Shown here: positions 20,961 to 34,077 of the stretch, one piece after another
Position numbering within the stretch: position 1 is the first letter of the stretch
Layout: the number at the start of each line of letters is the position of its first letter
Assembly (NCBI GenBank): GCA_016802295.1
Contig: JAESIW010000138.1
Span: 1,249,904-1,313,903 of the forward strand
Length of the DNA: 64,000 nucleotides
DNA from: Brachionus rotundiformis
Taxonomy: Eukaryota; Rotifera; Eurotatoria; Ploima; Brachionidae
Reading direction: 5' to 3'
The notes under the pieces: generated by a model
Databases searched by the model: none
Told to the model about the DNA's origin: nothing
Seen by the model: the letters and a program-made list of their open reading frames with translations, nothing else
Program-made: the position numbers and the translations under genes

Positions 20961-21556
20961 TCATAAATTTTCATTAGATCTAAGCTGTTCGCCGATCAAG
21001 ATTTATTTATTTAAAAAATGATTTGGAAGTAAGAAAATTAGATAAAGATAAAACTGTGATATTTTGCTCTTGAAACCATTCCTTCATTATTTTGGCAAGA
21101 TGACAATAGACATTGTACTGCTGAAATATTTAGGCCTCGTCTTCTCTCAAAAATCGATTGATGGAAGCTACTTGTTTCCTAAAATATCAGCATATCTGAC
21201 AAAAGTTGGTTGGCATCAACCTTTCAACATACAATACTTGATAGAATGCTATCTTTTGCTTATAAAACACTACACTTTCATAATTCTCCTGAAAATCTAA
21301 GCCAGAATTTTAAGAAGAATGACTCAAGAAATTTAAAATATAATTTAAGGAACAGTGAGAATCTAATAGAACCAACATCTAAATCATCTAAATCTTAATT
21401 TAATTTTCACAGATTTTGATAAAAAATTCAAAAAAAATTTAATTTAAATATTTCAATGTTCTACTTTTTTAAATAATTATATAAACAATTTATTTTAAAT
21501 TTGTAAAATTTATTTTATTTAAATAAATGGAGTGTTAATCGGTCTGTGACGTGTGA

Positions 21557-21586
21557 CATGGGCACTAGCCTGTGCCTGTGCCCGTG
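21557..21586. other. GC-rich hairpin
   Basis: CATGGGCAC (21557-21565) pairs with GTGCCCGTG (21578-21586): nine pairs including one G-U, with a 12 nt loop. It stands out in DNA of very low GC. Function unknown. Confidence 0.4.
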
Positions 21587-24500
21587 TTAATATGGTCATT
21601 TTATATTTTGTTGTAATATAATGAATAAAACATAAAATTAGTGTATAAATTTTCAAAAAATTTCAATATGCTATATTAAGTGAAAATTATGATGAACCAA
21701 TATGTTACATGTATACACTTTGACATAAAACAAAATCTTTAAAAAGGAAAAAAGATTTTCCATTTGAAGTCGGCTGTATACAGTTTCTATAGTCAAAAAT
21801 GGTTAATCCATGATATTACCCTGATATGGCGTGATTTGCAGTGTTGAAATCTTGCAAATAAAAAAAGAATCAAACTTTGACAGATAAAAGTTTTGACAAA
21901 TAATTTTATTAATTTAGTCCAATATTAAAAAATCATTATTTATAAGCTAAATGTATATTAATGTCAGGTTAAAGTTTTGTGAGATAATATTTTTATTTAA
22001 ATTAAATGACTAGTATGATTTAAAAGAATTTAAAAAGTTATTCAAATTTTAAAGTATGGAAAATCTTTACAAAAAATAAATTATTTACAGACAATAGATG
22101 TAAATTTCAGCAGACTGTAATTTATCTAATAATTTTAATATATTAATCTCTTATATTTTCATAGTCTATCGAATTTTTCAATATTTAGAACCTGGTTAGG
22201 TAATTAATTAAATAAATAATAATTAAGTACATGATTTTCAAAAAATATCTTTAAAAAGTAGACATTATTGAATATTGTTGACAAAAAATGTCGAAATGGT
22301 ACGAATTTTAAAAATATTATTTAATATTTAGATCGGAAAAGCAAAAGAAAAAGCAAAAAAATATAAATTTTTCGATTATTTAATCAAAGAACTTATTGCC
22401 ATCAATAAATTAAATTTTAGATTGTTTTTTTATTAATATAATCAAGCTAAAAGAATAATTATTGCCTACACGGTAAATTCTTTATTAATTCAAAACAAAT
22501 ATAAAACTAGCATTTTATTTTATTTAAGAATTTCAAAATAAATTTTTGAAATTATAGTTTATTTATGTCATAATTAATTAACTAGCGAAATTATTTCAAT
22601 TTATTGAAAAAAAATTTGCTAAAAAATGGCTTCTAATTTAAATGTTTACCAATTCTATCCGTCAAAATTCAGATTACATAAAGCAAAAAAAAATTTAAAT
22701 ATTCAAAAAAACCTTTTTTAAATATAAGAAGTAATTATTATTAAACGTAGTTATATATTCATATATGGCTTCATACTATTCATATTACCTTAATTTCATT
22801 TGGATTTTTTAAATTATATCAATATGACATACGTCAATTATATTATTTATTCATTAAGCAAATCAGATAGGCATTTAAATTAATGACTACATCTATAAGG
22901 TACTTAGTTCTAATGAGAATTGTCTGTTATTAAATGCAAAATAAAAATAAAATTTAAATAAACCGGTTATTTATCAGATATTATTAATATTATTTTTTCA
23001 TTTTATTTTTTTTAAATTACAAAATAGTTTCTTATGATGTTTGACATTTTTTTAAATTAACTTACATTTAATTACATTAATTTCCATTTAGTTTTAAAAT
23101 AAAATTTTAAATTCTACTTTATTTATTTATATATTTATGTTAAATAAATTTATCTCGAATAGCATTTAGATATCAATAGAAAATTTCGTCTTAACCATTA
23201 ATAGAGACAAAAATATAAATAATATATTTTTTCTTGTCTAATATTTAGGAAAGCTTTTATTTATTTATATTTAATCTTCATACTTGATATTCTATTTATT
23301 TTACAAATTTATTACGTAGACTTAATTTATTAAAATTTTCTAAATCATATCTAACTAATTAATTAGATTTATAATTTTTTAATTATTTATAAGCTATGTG
23401 ATTAAGTGTAAGAAATTAGATTCAACAGAGATTCGGTTTTCAAATCTCCTTTGCATAGACTTGATTTATTTTTATCCTTAAACAGATAGATAAATTTTCT
23501 AATTAAACTGAACAAAATGCTTAATAAATAAAATTTCCTGATTTTATTCTTTCGATAAATATCAAGAGTTTATTTTTAACTAATTGAAAATTTAACCAGC
23601 CTTATTAGTATAAATTCTTACAACACGAATATAATCTCGTGTTCCGTCGTAACATAACTTGTTTTGTTAAAGACTGATCCATGGATTTATATAAAAAAAA
23701 AATCTACTTAGAATTTATTAAAGATAAAAGAAATTAAATAAGATTAAGATTTTTTTTAATAAAAAACAAAAAAACTGGCATCATCAAACATCAATGTCAC
23801 ATTAGTTTCATTATCTGAGCATGACTATTCAAATGAAAAATATTTTTTTGCGTATCATTTATTTCTATTAGGCAATTAATTTTCTCAAATTTTATCTATC
23901 TATTAAGTTTTTAATTTTAAAATTGTTTTTTTAGTTTTTTTTTCAATAACAAAATTTGCAAACAAATCCAACCAATTTTAACAATTAATTAGTTCAACTA
24001 GATTCGGTCCTTAAGTGCCCTCAAGATTTTAATACAAGATTATCTGTTTATTATAAAAAATATATTATTCGCACATAAAGTTAGCTTTATAATTCATATA
24101 TTGGACAAAAAAATCATAATTTTTATTAGTATAAACCGTACACTTAAATTTGATAATTAAATTAATCTTTCTAAGCTTTCAAATTAGATATATTTATACG
24201 TCATTAGGAAAAAAATTTCTATTTATTTTAAAATAGGGAGGCTCCTAATTTGTTTCATTTAATTTGGTTGCTATAATTCTTCATCTAATTAACTATTTTA
24301 ATCAACAGTTTATTTTTATGTCATATTTTTGTTTCAAATTTCAAAAAATTTACGTAAAACGTTTAATTAAGGAATAGCACAAAGCTAATAACTTGTCAAT
24401 CAACCGACATTTTCGTTATTATTATTTTTGCATGGGTGCTTCACTTTTAGCTCATTAGTCTTTAAATAATTTTAAAATAAAAATAATAATAATAATTTAT

Positions 24501-25696
24501 CTTACTTAATCAAGCTTTTAGGTTTTTAATTATAAAGCATTTTTTAAATTACAGTAATTTCTGAGTGAATAGATTATTTTTCAAAAATTTAATTACTACT
24601 TAGTCTAGATAATTTTAAGATTATTGTAAGCGTGCATTATACTTTTATTGATTAAAAAATGTGATTAATAATAAAACTTTATTAGATCATGTTACAGATG
24701 TTTGGCAAATAGCAGACTTTTTAAACTAGTAAAAACTTAATTCGAAACAAAATTAAGCTTTATCTTTTCTTAAGTTTATTTCCAATTGAAATTTGAACTT
24801 TTTTCAAAAAGCTAAAACCTACAGTCTGGTACATAGATAATAATTTTCATTTCGATCACGATACAGAGTATGATCGAATTGCCTAAAAATCGAAAGCTAA
24901 ATTATCATTATGTATGGAATAATTTGGCGTTCAAGCAAATGCTAAGACTGTGCTTCACGTTGCATTGTCATAATCTGTTATGGTAGTGCTAGATTTAGGA
25001 ATCCAAAATTTTCTAAGATAATTAATAATTGTTATAAATACAGTCGAATTAAGATATTTTTCCAATAAATTTTATTACATTGTGTACTCTAATCTATGTC
25101 AATTCAAAACTCTAATCAAGATTACATATAATTTTCCTTATCTCAGCTATATAAAACAAAATCTATTCATAAATATAAAATTAGTGATCTTGGTATATTT
25201 TATTTCTTGTTACAACAAATAAAATTTTACCAATTGTGTGGTATCTGGTTTTAATTATATTTAATGAGTATGAAAATATGTGATAACGAAAGTGGTGTCA
25301 TAAATAAAAGCTCTTCTTCTTTTTCTCTATTATTATTTTTTATTTAATTTATTATTAAAATAAGATTTAAGTAAAAAAAATCTATTCAAACACTAAACAA
25401 AAGGCAGATTTGTTCTTTTATGTTGTAATTTAAAAAAAAAGTGATTATTGATTTAAAGTATTTTTATCAAATTTTATTAGACTTAAAATTAAACAAGCAC
25501 CTAAATGCCAGTCTTGTTCCTTTGCTACATAGGCATAAATTATCATTTAATTAGGCCCTATGAGCTGTTTAAGAACATTATTTTCGAGAGAATAAGTCTG
25601 AAAATTTAAATTATTAAAAATTAGTTATGAAGAGAATGCAAATTATGATTGAGATTTTCATTTGAAAGGAATTTTTTCTCTACATATTCATAATTT

Positions 25697-25718
25697 TCCT
25701 CCTCTCTCTCTCTCCTCC
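25697..25718. promoter_or_regulatory. CT/GAGA tract in TULP4 upstream region
   Basis: A polypyrimidine run (TCCTCCTCTCTCTCTCTCC) lies about 190 nt before the TULP4 start codon, resembling GAGA-type promoter tracts of animals. Its role is inferred from position only. Confidence 0.3.
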
Positions 25719-25905
25719 AATTTAAAAATGAACGACATTCAAACCAAGACAGAAATTAGATGGAAATTTTGCCAAAATGAATTTCTGGTCGCCGATCAAG
25801 CATTTTAATTAAATATAATTTTAGATTTAAATTTAAATAAAATAATGAGGACGAATAATTTAGTTATGTATTTTGAAAATTTATCCCACTAAATTGGCAA
25901 TCAAT

Positions 25906-28900
25906 ATGTATGCTTTCTTAGAGACAAATTTGGATGACATAAAGTCCAAAGGAGATGATGCAATTGTTAAAATAGATGCCAATATTCAGACACTGTCTTG
26001 GATGAGTAAACTAAATGTCCTAAATGCAGAGTCATCTAGTGACAACCATTTTTATCAAGTAATTAAAAACAAAGAAAAAAAAACATCTTTGGCTTTGGTA
26101 AAATTTATCTAAAAATTTTAAAGGAAGGTTGGTTGGCAACGGGTAATAGCAATTTTATGGTCGGATGCACACATACATGCACAGACCAAAATGAAAAGTC
26201 AAGCTTGTCCCGGGCTAATTTCAACCTACGAGGTCACAAATCTGACATAAAGCTGGTCTGTTGGAATGAAGTTTACCAAAAATTGGCGTCTTGCGACACC
26301 AAGGGCATGATTTATGTGTGGGTTAAGTACGAGGGTCGCTGGTCTATAGAGCTCATAAACGACCGCGGCAACCAAGTGACCGACTTTGCGTGGTCGCACG
26401 ATGGTCGTCAGGCCGCTATTTGCTACCAGGACGGCTTTGTTCTTGTTGGCTCAGTTAATGGTCAACGCTACTGGTCCAATTTGTACGATCTGTCCAGCTC
26501 GTGCATCAACACGGCCACTTGGACGCCCAATGATGCATTCATTTTGCTCGGCCTCTCGAACGGCACTCTAATTTTGGTAGATGAAAATGGCAACATTGTA
26601 AATAGATACGCTTTAGGAAGCCAAGCCATTATCAGCCTAGCTTACAATTGTCCCAAGTTTTTTATCAAAGAGGTAAATGAGATTAACAAGTCGAGTGCTG
26701 GCACAGATCAAACACAAAAGAGCATTACTCGCCAGAGGCTTAGTTCGTCCAATTTTTCGGCACCAAGTCATAACCAAGGCATTCCAAATATTCGTCTCAA
26801 GAACAAAATAAGCAATTCCAATTTTTTAATTGCTGTTTTGTTCGAGACAAATGTTATACATTTGATAAAGAGTTATGATTTGTATTTTGATCCTGTGGTA
26901 ATAGATACCAAGTTGGAGGGGGTGAAAATGGAGTGGTCAAGTTGTGGAAAGATATTGTGTGTTGGTGGACATATTTGTGAGAGCATGGGCAGACGAAAAG
27001 GTGTCAAGAAGATTAGAAATTTTGTCAAGTTTTACAACTTGCAGGGAAGTTTGATCTATGTGGTAGAATTGCCAACATGTGCTGAAAATAATGGCAAAAA
27101 AAGTCTAATTGACAGACTTGAACTGAAGCAGAAAAATACCACAGAACAATCAATGATGAACAAGGACCTAAAGTATTTGAACGCGCTCACATGGGCTCAC
27201 AATGACCAAAGAATATTTGTCTCTTGTTCAAATCAGCTACACATTCTACGCGTTTACAAAAAAATTCCATCTTTGTGTCTACTGACCGAGAATAGGCTCA
27301 AATCGTTGATTGCCAAGTCGGACCAAGTACACAGCCTTAATTTACCATCATTATTGCAGCAAGAATTGGAACAGAATTTTTTGTCCACTCTGAAAATGAA
27401 GTATCCAAGTCCCATTGAGCTTAGGAAATTTGTCTGTTCATGTGTACCAAATACCGAAAGGTTGCACTGTACCTTGAAGCGAATAAATATAAAAAATAAC
27501 CGAGATTATTACATACTGTATTTGGAGTTCATCGGTGGTCTAATACCTTTGCTTAGTGCGAAAAAAATTTCCAAACTTAAACCAGATTTTGTTATCTATG
27601 AGCCTAGTTTTACACTGAATAAGAACAAATCAGCTTGGAATAACAAAAGTAATATTTAATTTTTGCGCACTAGGTGTTAATAAACAGTGCCGGAAATTAG
27701 CCTGTCACATCATATAATAACATTTAATATCATTTTTTTAACTGTTCTCATATCAGCTGATATCAGTTATCTTCAATTATTATCAGTTGATATCAGCTAA
27801 TATTAGATGAATTTTAATGTGAATTTCTTTATGTGAAAATATTTGCGGAAGAACAAAAAATTAAATCATTAAAAATTATTTATTTAAGATAAATTTTTAT
27901 CCATTTTTTTACTGATATTAGCTTATATCAACTGATAATAACTGATTTTAATTGATATGAGGAAACTAAAAAAAATGATATCATATGATATGACAAGTTT
28001 ATTTCAGGACTGTGTTAGAATAATATTTAAATTTTTTTATTAGAAATATTATTCAAAAATATCAATAAAAGTTTTGTCTTCTATTAAAAATATTCAAATA
28101 AATATAATGAAAATATTTAATAGATATTAATTGTTTTAAAATTTTTTACTTTATCTAAATAGGTTTTATAGTCTTTAAAAATTGAGATTAATAATTACAT
28201 ATTTAGCTAAATTAATAAATTAAATAGTGCTTGTTCTGAATTTTTTAAAAGATTTACAACAGACAATTAAATAGAAATTTTTTGTTATCTATTTATTAAT
28301 TTTTTTAATTAAATTAATTAAACTCAGTTTAATTATGTTAATATCTTAAAAAGTGTCACTAAATTTCACCATTAAAACAGGGATATTTATTATTTAAAAA
28401 AAATAAGGAGATAATAAAAATTTGAAATAGGAATACAGATACATTTCTGTATATAAAATATAAATGTATAGAAGAAATATAAAAATAATTTTTTTTATAA
28501 AGATTTGAATTTTTCCAAAAAAATTCCCGTGTCCAAAACATTCACCGAAACCATTGAAAACATCGAAATTGTTGATGAAATTCGTAAGCGCGACGACACA
28601 ACCTCTTTGACACGTTCCGTGTCCTCATTGGCTTCATTGTCATCCACTGACCTATCATCCGCTTCCAGTCTGGACAATCTATCACGAACCTCTTCATCCG
28701 AATCGGTTCTGATCGACGAGGTGAAAAAAAAGATAAAATTGCGCAAGAAAAACAAAACCATAGAAAAATTTCAGAAAAAAACCCGCTTTAACACCAACCG
28801 ATTTAGTCATAAAGTCAAAGACAATTCATTAGATATGAATACAAGAACAAATTTTGATTATTTTGTTACCAAGAAAAACAAGAAACAAAAATCCAAGCAA

Positions 28901-29692
28901 GGAAATCATAGACACAACCACTTGGTTCAGGTGAAGTCCAATTTTTGGGGAACCAAATTCAAGTTTTATGGAAACAATTATCTCCCTGATGAGATTGGCG
29001 AAATAATGTACAAAACATCATTGTTTCATTTGCAGCCTCGGCAAATGACCATTACTCTTGAAGACTTGACTGATAGAAATAAGCAAAATGATGAAAAAAT
29101 ACCAAAATTTGTCTCTGATTCTGGCAAAAGAATTGACCATTCGCTCAACTCTTCATGTTGTTCAATAGACAATCTAGTCGAATGTGACGATGTAGCATTC
29201 AATTTACCTGTTCTACAACTAACTAGTCCGGAATCAACCCAAATTTATGGTCACCTAAACGAAGAAGAGACTAATTGCTTGATAACAAGCGAGACTTTTC
29301 ATGATTTAAATGAGACAGGAGCTTTAAAATTAGATAAAGTAAAAAAAATTAATTCGGACTATTTAATTAAAATGATTAGGGATAATTTAAAACTTGGTGC
29401 GAGATCAGAGCATCATAAAGCTGAGAGTAAAGATGAAAATAAGAATAAAAAGTTTGTTTTGAACAACAAGCCGCCTATTTGGAACGAGGCTAGTCAAGTC
29501 TACCAATTGGATTTTGGTGGTCGGGTTACCCAAGAGTCGGCCAAAAATTTTCAAGTCGAGTATCAAGGAAAACAGGTTATGCAATTTGGTCGAATTGATA
29601 CCAATGCGTACACTCTTGACTTCGAGTGGCCTTTTAGCACTGTACAAGCGTTTTCAATCGCGTTGGCCAACATTACACAAAGATTAAAATAA
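25906..29692 (+). CDS. TULP4: Tubby-like protein 4 (WD40-SOCS-Tubby, three exons)
   Basis: TULP4 (TUSP) combines WD40 repeats, a SOCS-box-like region and a C-terminal Tubby domain, and is thought to act as a substrate adaptor of a ubiquitin ligase. Exons are 25906-26058, 26124-27648 and 28503-29692; introns are 65 and 854 nt and the product is 955 residues. The start MYAFLE matches vertebrate MYAAVE. The first join gives FYQ-EGWLATGNS. The WD region carries WNEVYQKLASCD and YEGRWSIELINDRG. SOCS-like sequence is near PIELRKFVCS. The Tubby part begins with NFWGTKF and YKTSLFHLQPRQMTI (about 700-740) and ends DFGGRVTQESAKNFQ...ALANITQRLK at the terminus. Vertebrate TULP4 is about 1,540 residues; the Pro-rich segment splitting the Tubby domain is much shorter here. 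Confidence 0.94.
27685..28012. mobile_element. MITE with long terminal inverted repeats in TULP4 intron 2
   Basis: Left arm 27685-27806 and right arm 27911-28012 are imperfect inverted repeats of 100-120 bp around a spacer of about 104 bp. The left end starts CAGTGCCGGAAAT; the right end, read inward on the minus strand, starts CAGTCCTGAAATA. Both arms carry CTGATATCAG-like palindromic units. CAGTG termini recall hAT elements, but an 8 bp target-site duplication is at best imperfect (GTTAATAA versus GTTAGAAT). No coding capacity. Confidence 0.7.
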
Positions 29693-30763
29693 TTTTTTGT
29701 TAATTAATGTTTTTTTTTTTTTAAATATTATTTTGAGATTCTTTTTAATTCCGACCACTAAAATATTATTTGACTAGTATGGTCAAAGCATTAAATTTAA
29801 CAGTTCTATTTTTTAACTATTTAATTTGTCCTTTGTTTATTATTTTGTACAATACTTGAATAAGCTTGGTAAGCTTAAAGTTAAGAGAGGCTTTTGGTTA
29901 AGTGAATTGAATCGCAATTTAACTAATTGAAATAAAATTTTCTTTAAAAATAATAATTAATTTTTACTCGATGATCTTTTTGTCTATTTAATTCTTACTC
30001 GGATATAAAGTGAAGTAATTAATTCACACGATTCCAGGAGTAAAGTGCTTGGTATATCATTTTTTAATTAAAAATTATCTTTCAATTATTTGAACTATTT
30101 TTATTTGAAAATGACTAGTCACTTGCTGAAAAACGCAATATTTTGAAAGAAAAAAATAAATTAAATTAAATTAAATTAATTATATAAATAATTACTTGCT
30201 GATTAAACAAAATATTAAAAATCGAATAACATTTCTGATCAATAAAACCTGCAAAACAGTTCTAATTTAAAAAATGAAACTTTTGTTCAATTAGGCTTAT
30301 TATTCATTAATTAAAATACCCAGACAGTTAAATGTACATTCTTTTAGGATCAAAACAGATAAAATTAAATAAATATTAATTGAGAAAATATAAGACATTT
30401 TTAAAAATTATTATAAATTTTTTACAAAATTGATTATGTATTGAATACTTAATAAATTTCTTAAAAAATCAATTAAAAATTGTTATGCCATGTCAATAAG
30501 TGTTAATCATGTTATACATATTTTGTGATTAATTTCGATAAATAATTAAATAACATTAATTAAAAAAATAATAATTTACAATTATTTTGGTTCTTGACGG
30601 TTTTCAATGAGTCATGTGATCCCCTTTAATATATTCAAAAATGAACATAATTTAATTGAAAATAAATTGCATATATAAAATTTTTTTTGGAATAATTTTG
30701 AGTTATTTTTACCAAAATAATATTTTAATTGACTCAAAGAGTTTTAGATTTTTGTTTTATACA
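29693..30763. other. Spacer between TULP4 and TMEM9
   Basis: About 1.07 kb of AT-rich DNA containing the TULP4 3' UTR and the TMEM9 promoter. A frame open from about 30656 runs into the TMEM9 signal-peptide exon, but its upstream part reads like random AT-rich sequence. Nothing else seen. Confidence 0.4.
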
Positions 30764-31630
30764 ATGCGGAATTTTATATTTTTATCAGCCATAATTTTTT
30801 GTTGTAGTCTTCATTACACCAAAGTAGCCATTAAATTTTTTTCTTAATATTATCTTTAATAAAAATTTATTTAATTCAAATAGGCCGCTGATGAGTTTTA
30901 CGACTTTCGATGCATTTGCATCTGTCCATCGTTTACCGTAATCAACCAAACCGAAACAGATCGAAAGATTTACATAGATGTAATACCAAAAGATAGGTGC
31001 ACATGCGAAAATGTGTTAAGCAAATGGAAACCAAACCAGACCGAAATGCTAAAACAATTTTGTCCAAGATGTAACTGCAACTATGAAGTTAGAAACACCA
31101 CAACCATGAAGGTGAAGTCAAATCCCAATTCAGAAAACTTAATAACATTTCCCTTTTTTAAGATAGTGGTTATAATAATAATATGTATTTTAGCTCTTCT
31201 ATTTATTTACATGGGATTCTTGTTATGTCTAGATCCGTGGATGAACCGACGGACACGGCTTTACCAAGAGCAGCAGAACGAAGAGCTCAGTTTGGTGAGT
31301 TTTGCTTGATTAAATTCACAAGATAAGATAAGGTTTTTTTCTCTATTAGAATAATTGGGGAAGATTTTCGGTAATTTAAACTTCAAACTTTTAACATTTT
31401 ATTAAGATATAATTTAAAATTAATCTGCATGTTTTTATAAATAGTTAATTAATTCTTAAAATTGATTTTTTGTCTTAAAGGAAAGCGATGAGCAACCATT
31501 CGCACATATTCCAAATTCATCAAGTCGTTCGAATGTAATCAATCGTGTTACCAAAGAACAGTCAAAATGGAAAAGACAAGTGCAAGAGCAAAGAAGAACT
31601 GTCTACGACAGACATGTTTTATTAAATTAA
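30764..31630 (+). CDS. TMEM9: TMEM9-family endolysosomal membrane protein (three exons)
   Basis: TMEM9 proteins are type I membrane proteins of late endosomes and lysosomes, linked to v-ATPase assembly and to CLC chloride/proton exchanger control. Exons are 30764-30823, 30884-31294 and 31481-31630; introns are 60 and 186 nt, both phase 0, and the product is 206 residues (human TMEM9 183, TMEM9B 198). Exon 1 encodes just the signal peptide (MRNFIFLSAIIFCCSLHYTK). The lumenal domain is Cys-rich: RCICICP, CTCENV, FCPRCNCNYEVRNTTTMKV. One membrane span lies at about 110-136, followed by LDPW. The last exon gives QSKWKRQVQEQRRTVYDRH, the conserved cytosolic tail. Joins are confirmed by this family pattern. 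Confidence 0.93.
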
Positions 31631-32173
31631 CCGCATGAAATTAATTTTAGTTGTTGTGATGTTAATTGTTTGATAAAAAAAATTGTCTCTTTAAAATTTT
31701 GTATTTTTAATAAGATCAAAATAGTTTATTTAATTTGTAGAAAAGAAAAATAAAGAATTTATATTATTGATCGAAATTTGATTTAAAAATTGATTGAATT
31801 TTTCATTTTTCATTATTTATAAAGATGAAGAATTTTAAATATATTAGTCATAAGTTCAGTAAATACAGCTAATTTAAATATTTAATAATAATTCAATCTG
31901 CATATTTAATAATTTAAAATCAAATTCATTGTGGATTTGTAAAAACATGTCTAGTAATAGATTTTTTATAAGATATTAATCGATACTAAAATTTTTTTTA
32001 TACTTTTCCAGTTTCAGCATTTAACATTTATTTATTTGAAAAAAATTTGTTCCAAAAAAAATAAAAAATTAAGTTAATTTTTTAATAATCAAAAATAAAA
32101 GTATAAAATAAATTTACAATAATCAATAATTAAACATATTTAAAATTAATAATAGAAAAAAAACGATAAAAGT
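31631..32173. other. Convergent spacer TMEM9 / nicotinic receptor alpha
   Basis: 543 bp of AT-rich DNA between two convergent 3' ends, with AATAAA-type signals on both strands (for example near 31749). No gene seen. Confidence 0.4.
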
Positions 32174-34077
32174 TTAATTAAATTTGTGTGACACTTGTTT
32201 GTCTATTGGCATCATTTGGTCATAGAACGATGGAGCTTGGAGAATTATGCAAATAGTGCCAACAAAACAAGCTGTTGTAAAAATCCATAAAAATAGTCGA
32301 TCAACAACCAGAGCCACATACTTCCATTGTTCTTTGACCATTTTTTCCTCGTCGTCTTGTCTCATATGTTCACACAGAAAATTCAAACCCTCAATAGCCT
32401 TCATTACTTCCACAGCTCTGTACTTTGGCTTACTCGGCTTTGCCATGGGTTTTCCTTTGCGACACTTGAGTAAACTCAAATCATTATACAAGCTGTTACG
32501 CTGTACTGGCTTGAATATGTCATTTGGTTTGTTTATGGTTAATAAACTAGCATAACTAAATGATAAATTTCCAATCTTGATTTGTTCTTTTGGCTGCCGC
32601 ATTAGCAGCATTTTCGGTAAGACCTTGAGAAAAATCTGCTTGACCCAAGTTGGCATGGAATGTGTAGATGGTGATCTAAAATGAACATTCAACACAATAA
32701 CTGTCACCAATATAGACAATGTGACCAAGATCATTGTGAACAGCAGATATTTGCCAATTAGGGGCACAACCAAAGATGTTGGTGGTATCAGTTCAGCGAG
32801 CAAGAGGAAAAAAACAGTCAATGAAAGCAGAATGCTTACACAGAGGGAAATCTTTTCACCACTATCGCTTGGCAAGTAAAAAGTAAGCACGGTCAAAAAA
32901 GATATTCCAACACATGGCACAATCAAATTTACTGTGTAAAAGAGGGTCTTGCGTCTAAGGGTTATATTGAATGTTATATCTGGATAGGGCTCCGGGCAGC
33001 ATGGGTAGGTTTTTACATTACGCTTAGCAGGCACTGACATAATGTCCCATTCAACACTTTGATAATAGTCTCTTAAGTCTATGCCTATTGGTATCTCATC
33101 ACTGGGGTCGATTCGCTGGTTTACATGAACCAAATCGACCTGGAAACCATCATATGTCCAACTGCCAAACTTCATTGTGCAATGTTGTTCGTCGAAGGGG
33201 AAAAATTCAACATTTATGGTACACGAACTTTTGAATATTGCTGGTGGTTCCCATAACACTTTGCCGTCATAATGCAATGTTGCTTTGGTCATTAAAGTAA
33301 CTTCATAGTTACCATCTGCACTTAAGTTAAAAAAAAAAATTAAAAAAATTAATTTTTCTTCTCTTCTTCAAGCCAATGACAACAAAGCTAAACATTTAAA
33401 GATTACACTTAATTACTTGTTATACAAAATTATATCAGGAATCTTGAGAATTCTTAATGTTAAGATAAAAAATAGATAACTAGAAATCAATAAATACCCA
33501 TATGCTCTCACTGGGGACGTACAAAACCTCAACACCGCCGTATTCCCTCGGGTCCCACTTTAATTTATAATCTATCCATTCCTTTGGAAAAAAAATAAGC
33601 ACCAAAATTTCTAATTCGATAGTTGTTACTTGTCTTAGCCAAACATTGGTGGTCATTATTTGATTTTTTTCATCCTTAAAAAAATGTCTTAAAATATCTA
33701 ATAATAAAAATAGGATTTTTTTTAAATATTTATTTAATTACAATAAAAATCATTAGTTGTATTAATTATATTTAAATAGATAAAAGGGTACAAGCTTGAC
33801 CACATTGCAGACTTACTACGTCTAAGATCTGAGTTAGCTTCAGGCCCATGTAAACAGTTAGCTTTTCGGTGTTGTTTCCAACAGGTCTTATGAGACGATT
33901 GTATCTGGTAATCAAATCATCATAAAGACGCTTGGCATCCGAGCTTGCACAAATAGCTTTAAAATTTTAATTTTAAAACATAATACCAAAATAGATAATT
34001 GAATTTTTTTTACTCGTTTGAAAAAATTGCTCTATAAATAGAACAAAAATAATTAAATTGCGGCGTACAGTTATCAT
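32174..34077 (-). CDS. Nicotinic acetylcholine receptor alpha-type subunit (six exons)
   Basis: Subunit of a pentameric acetylcholine-gated cation channel of the plasma membrane. Exons are 34077-34014, 33956-33817, 33674-33630, 33581-33498, 33442-33417 and 33320-32174; introns are 57, 142, 48, 55 and 96 nt, and the product is 501 residues. The signal peptide is at about 1-21. Extracellular motifs: DAKRLYDDL, YNRLIRPV, DEKNQIMTTNVWL, then IPDIILYNNADG across a 26 nt microexon. The Cys loop spans Cys153-Cys167 (FFPFDEQ inside). Vicinal Cys227-Cys228 in YPCCPEPYPD define an alpha subunit. M1-M3 are near 242-331 and M4 near 457-480. M2 starts GEKISLCVSILL with Glu at 20', as in cation-selective channels. 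It is transcribed divergently from the non-alpha gene at 36625. Confidence 0.95.

Larger units (their letters stand above)
20022..25905. other. Large gene-poor AT-rich region upstream of TULP4
   Basis: Nearly 6 kb. It holds a GC-richer decayed coding-like stretch at 20481-20960, a GC hairpin at 21557-21586, a short palindromic hairpin at 24851-24878 and a CT tract at 25697-25718 just upstream of TULP4. A 26-codon open frame with ATG at 25728 lies in the presumed TULP4 leader. The remainder is AT-rich sequence in which I see no gene, tRNA or clear repeat. Confidence 0.45.

Noticed and set aside
21064..21398. Two overlapping frames upstream of TULP4
   Set aside because: Overlapping in different phases, with no family resemblance; probably chance or old decay.
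26059..26123. Alternative 26 nt intron (26098-26123) in TULP4
   Set aside because: It fits phase, but the 65 nt intron gives a far better family match (FYQ-EGWLATG) and a plausible length.
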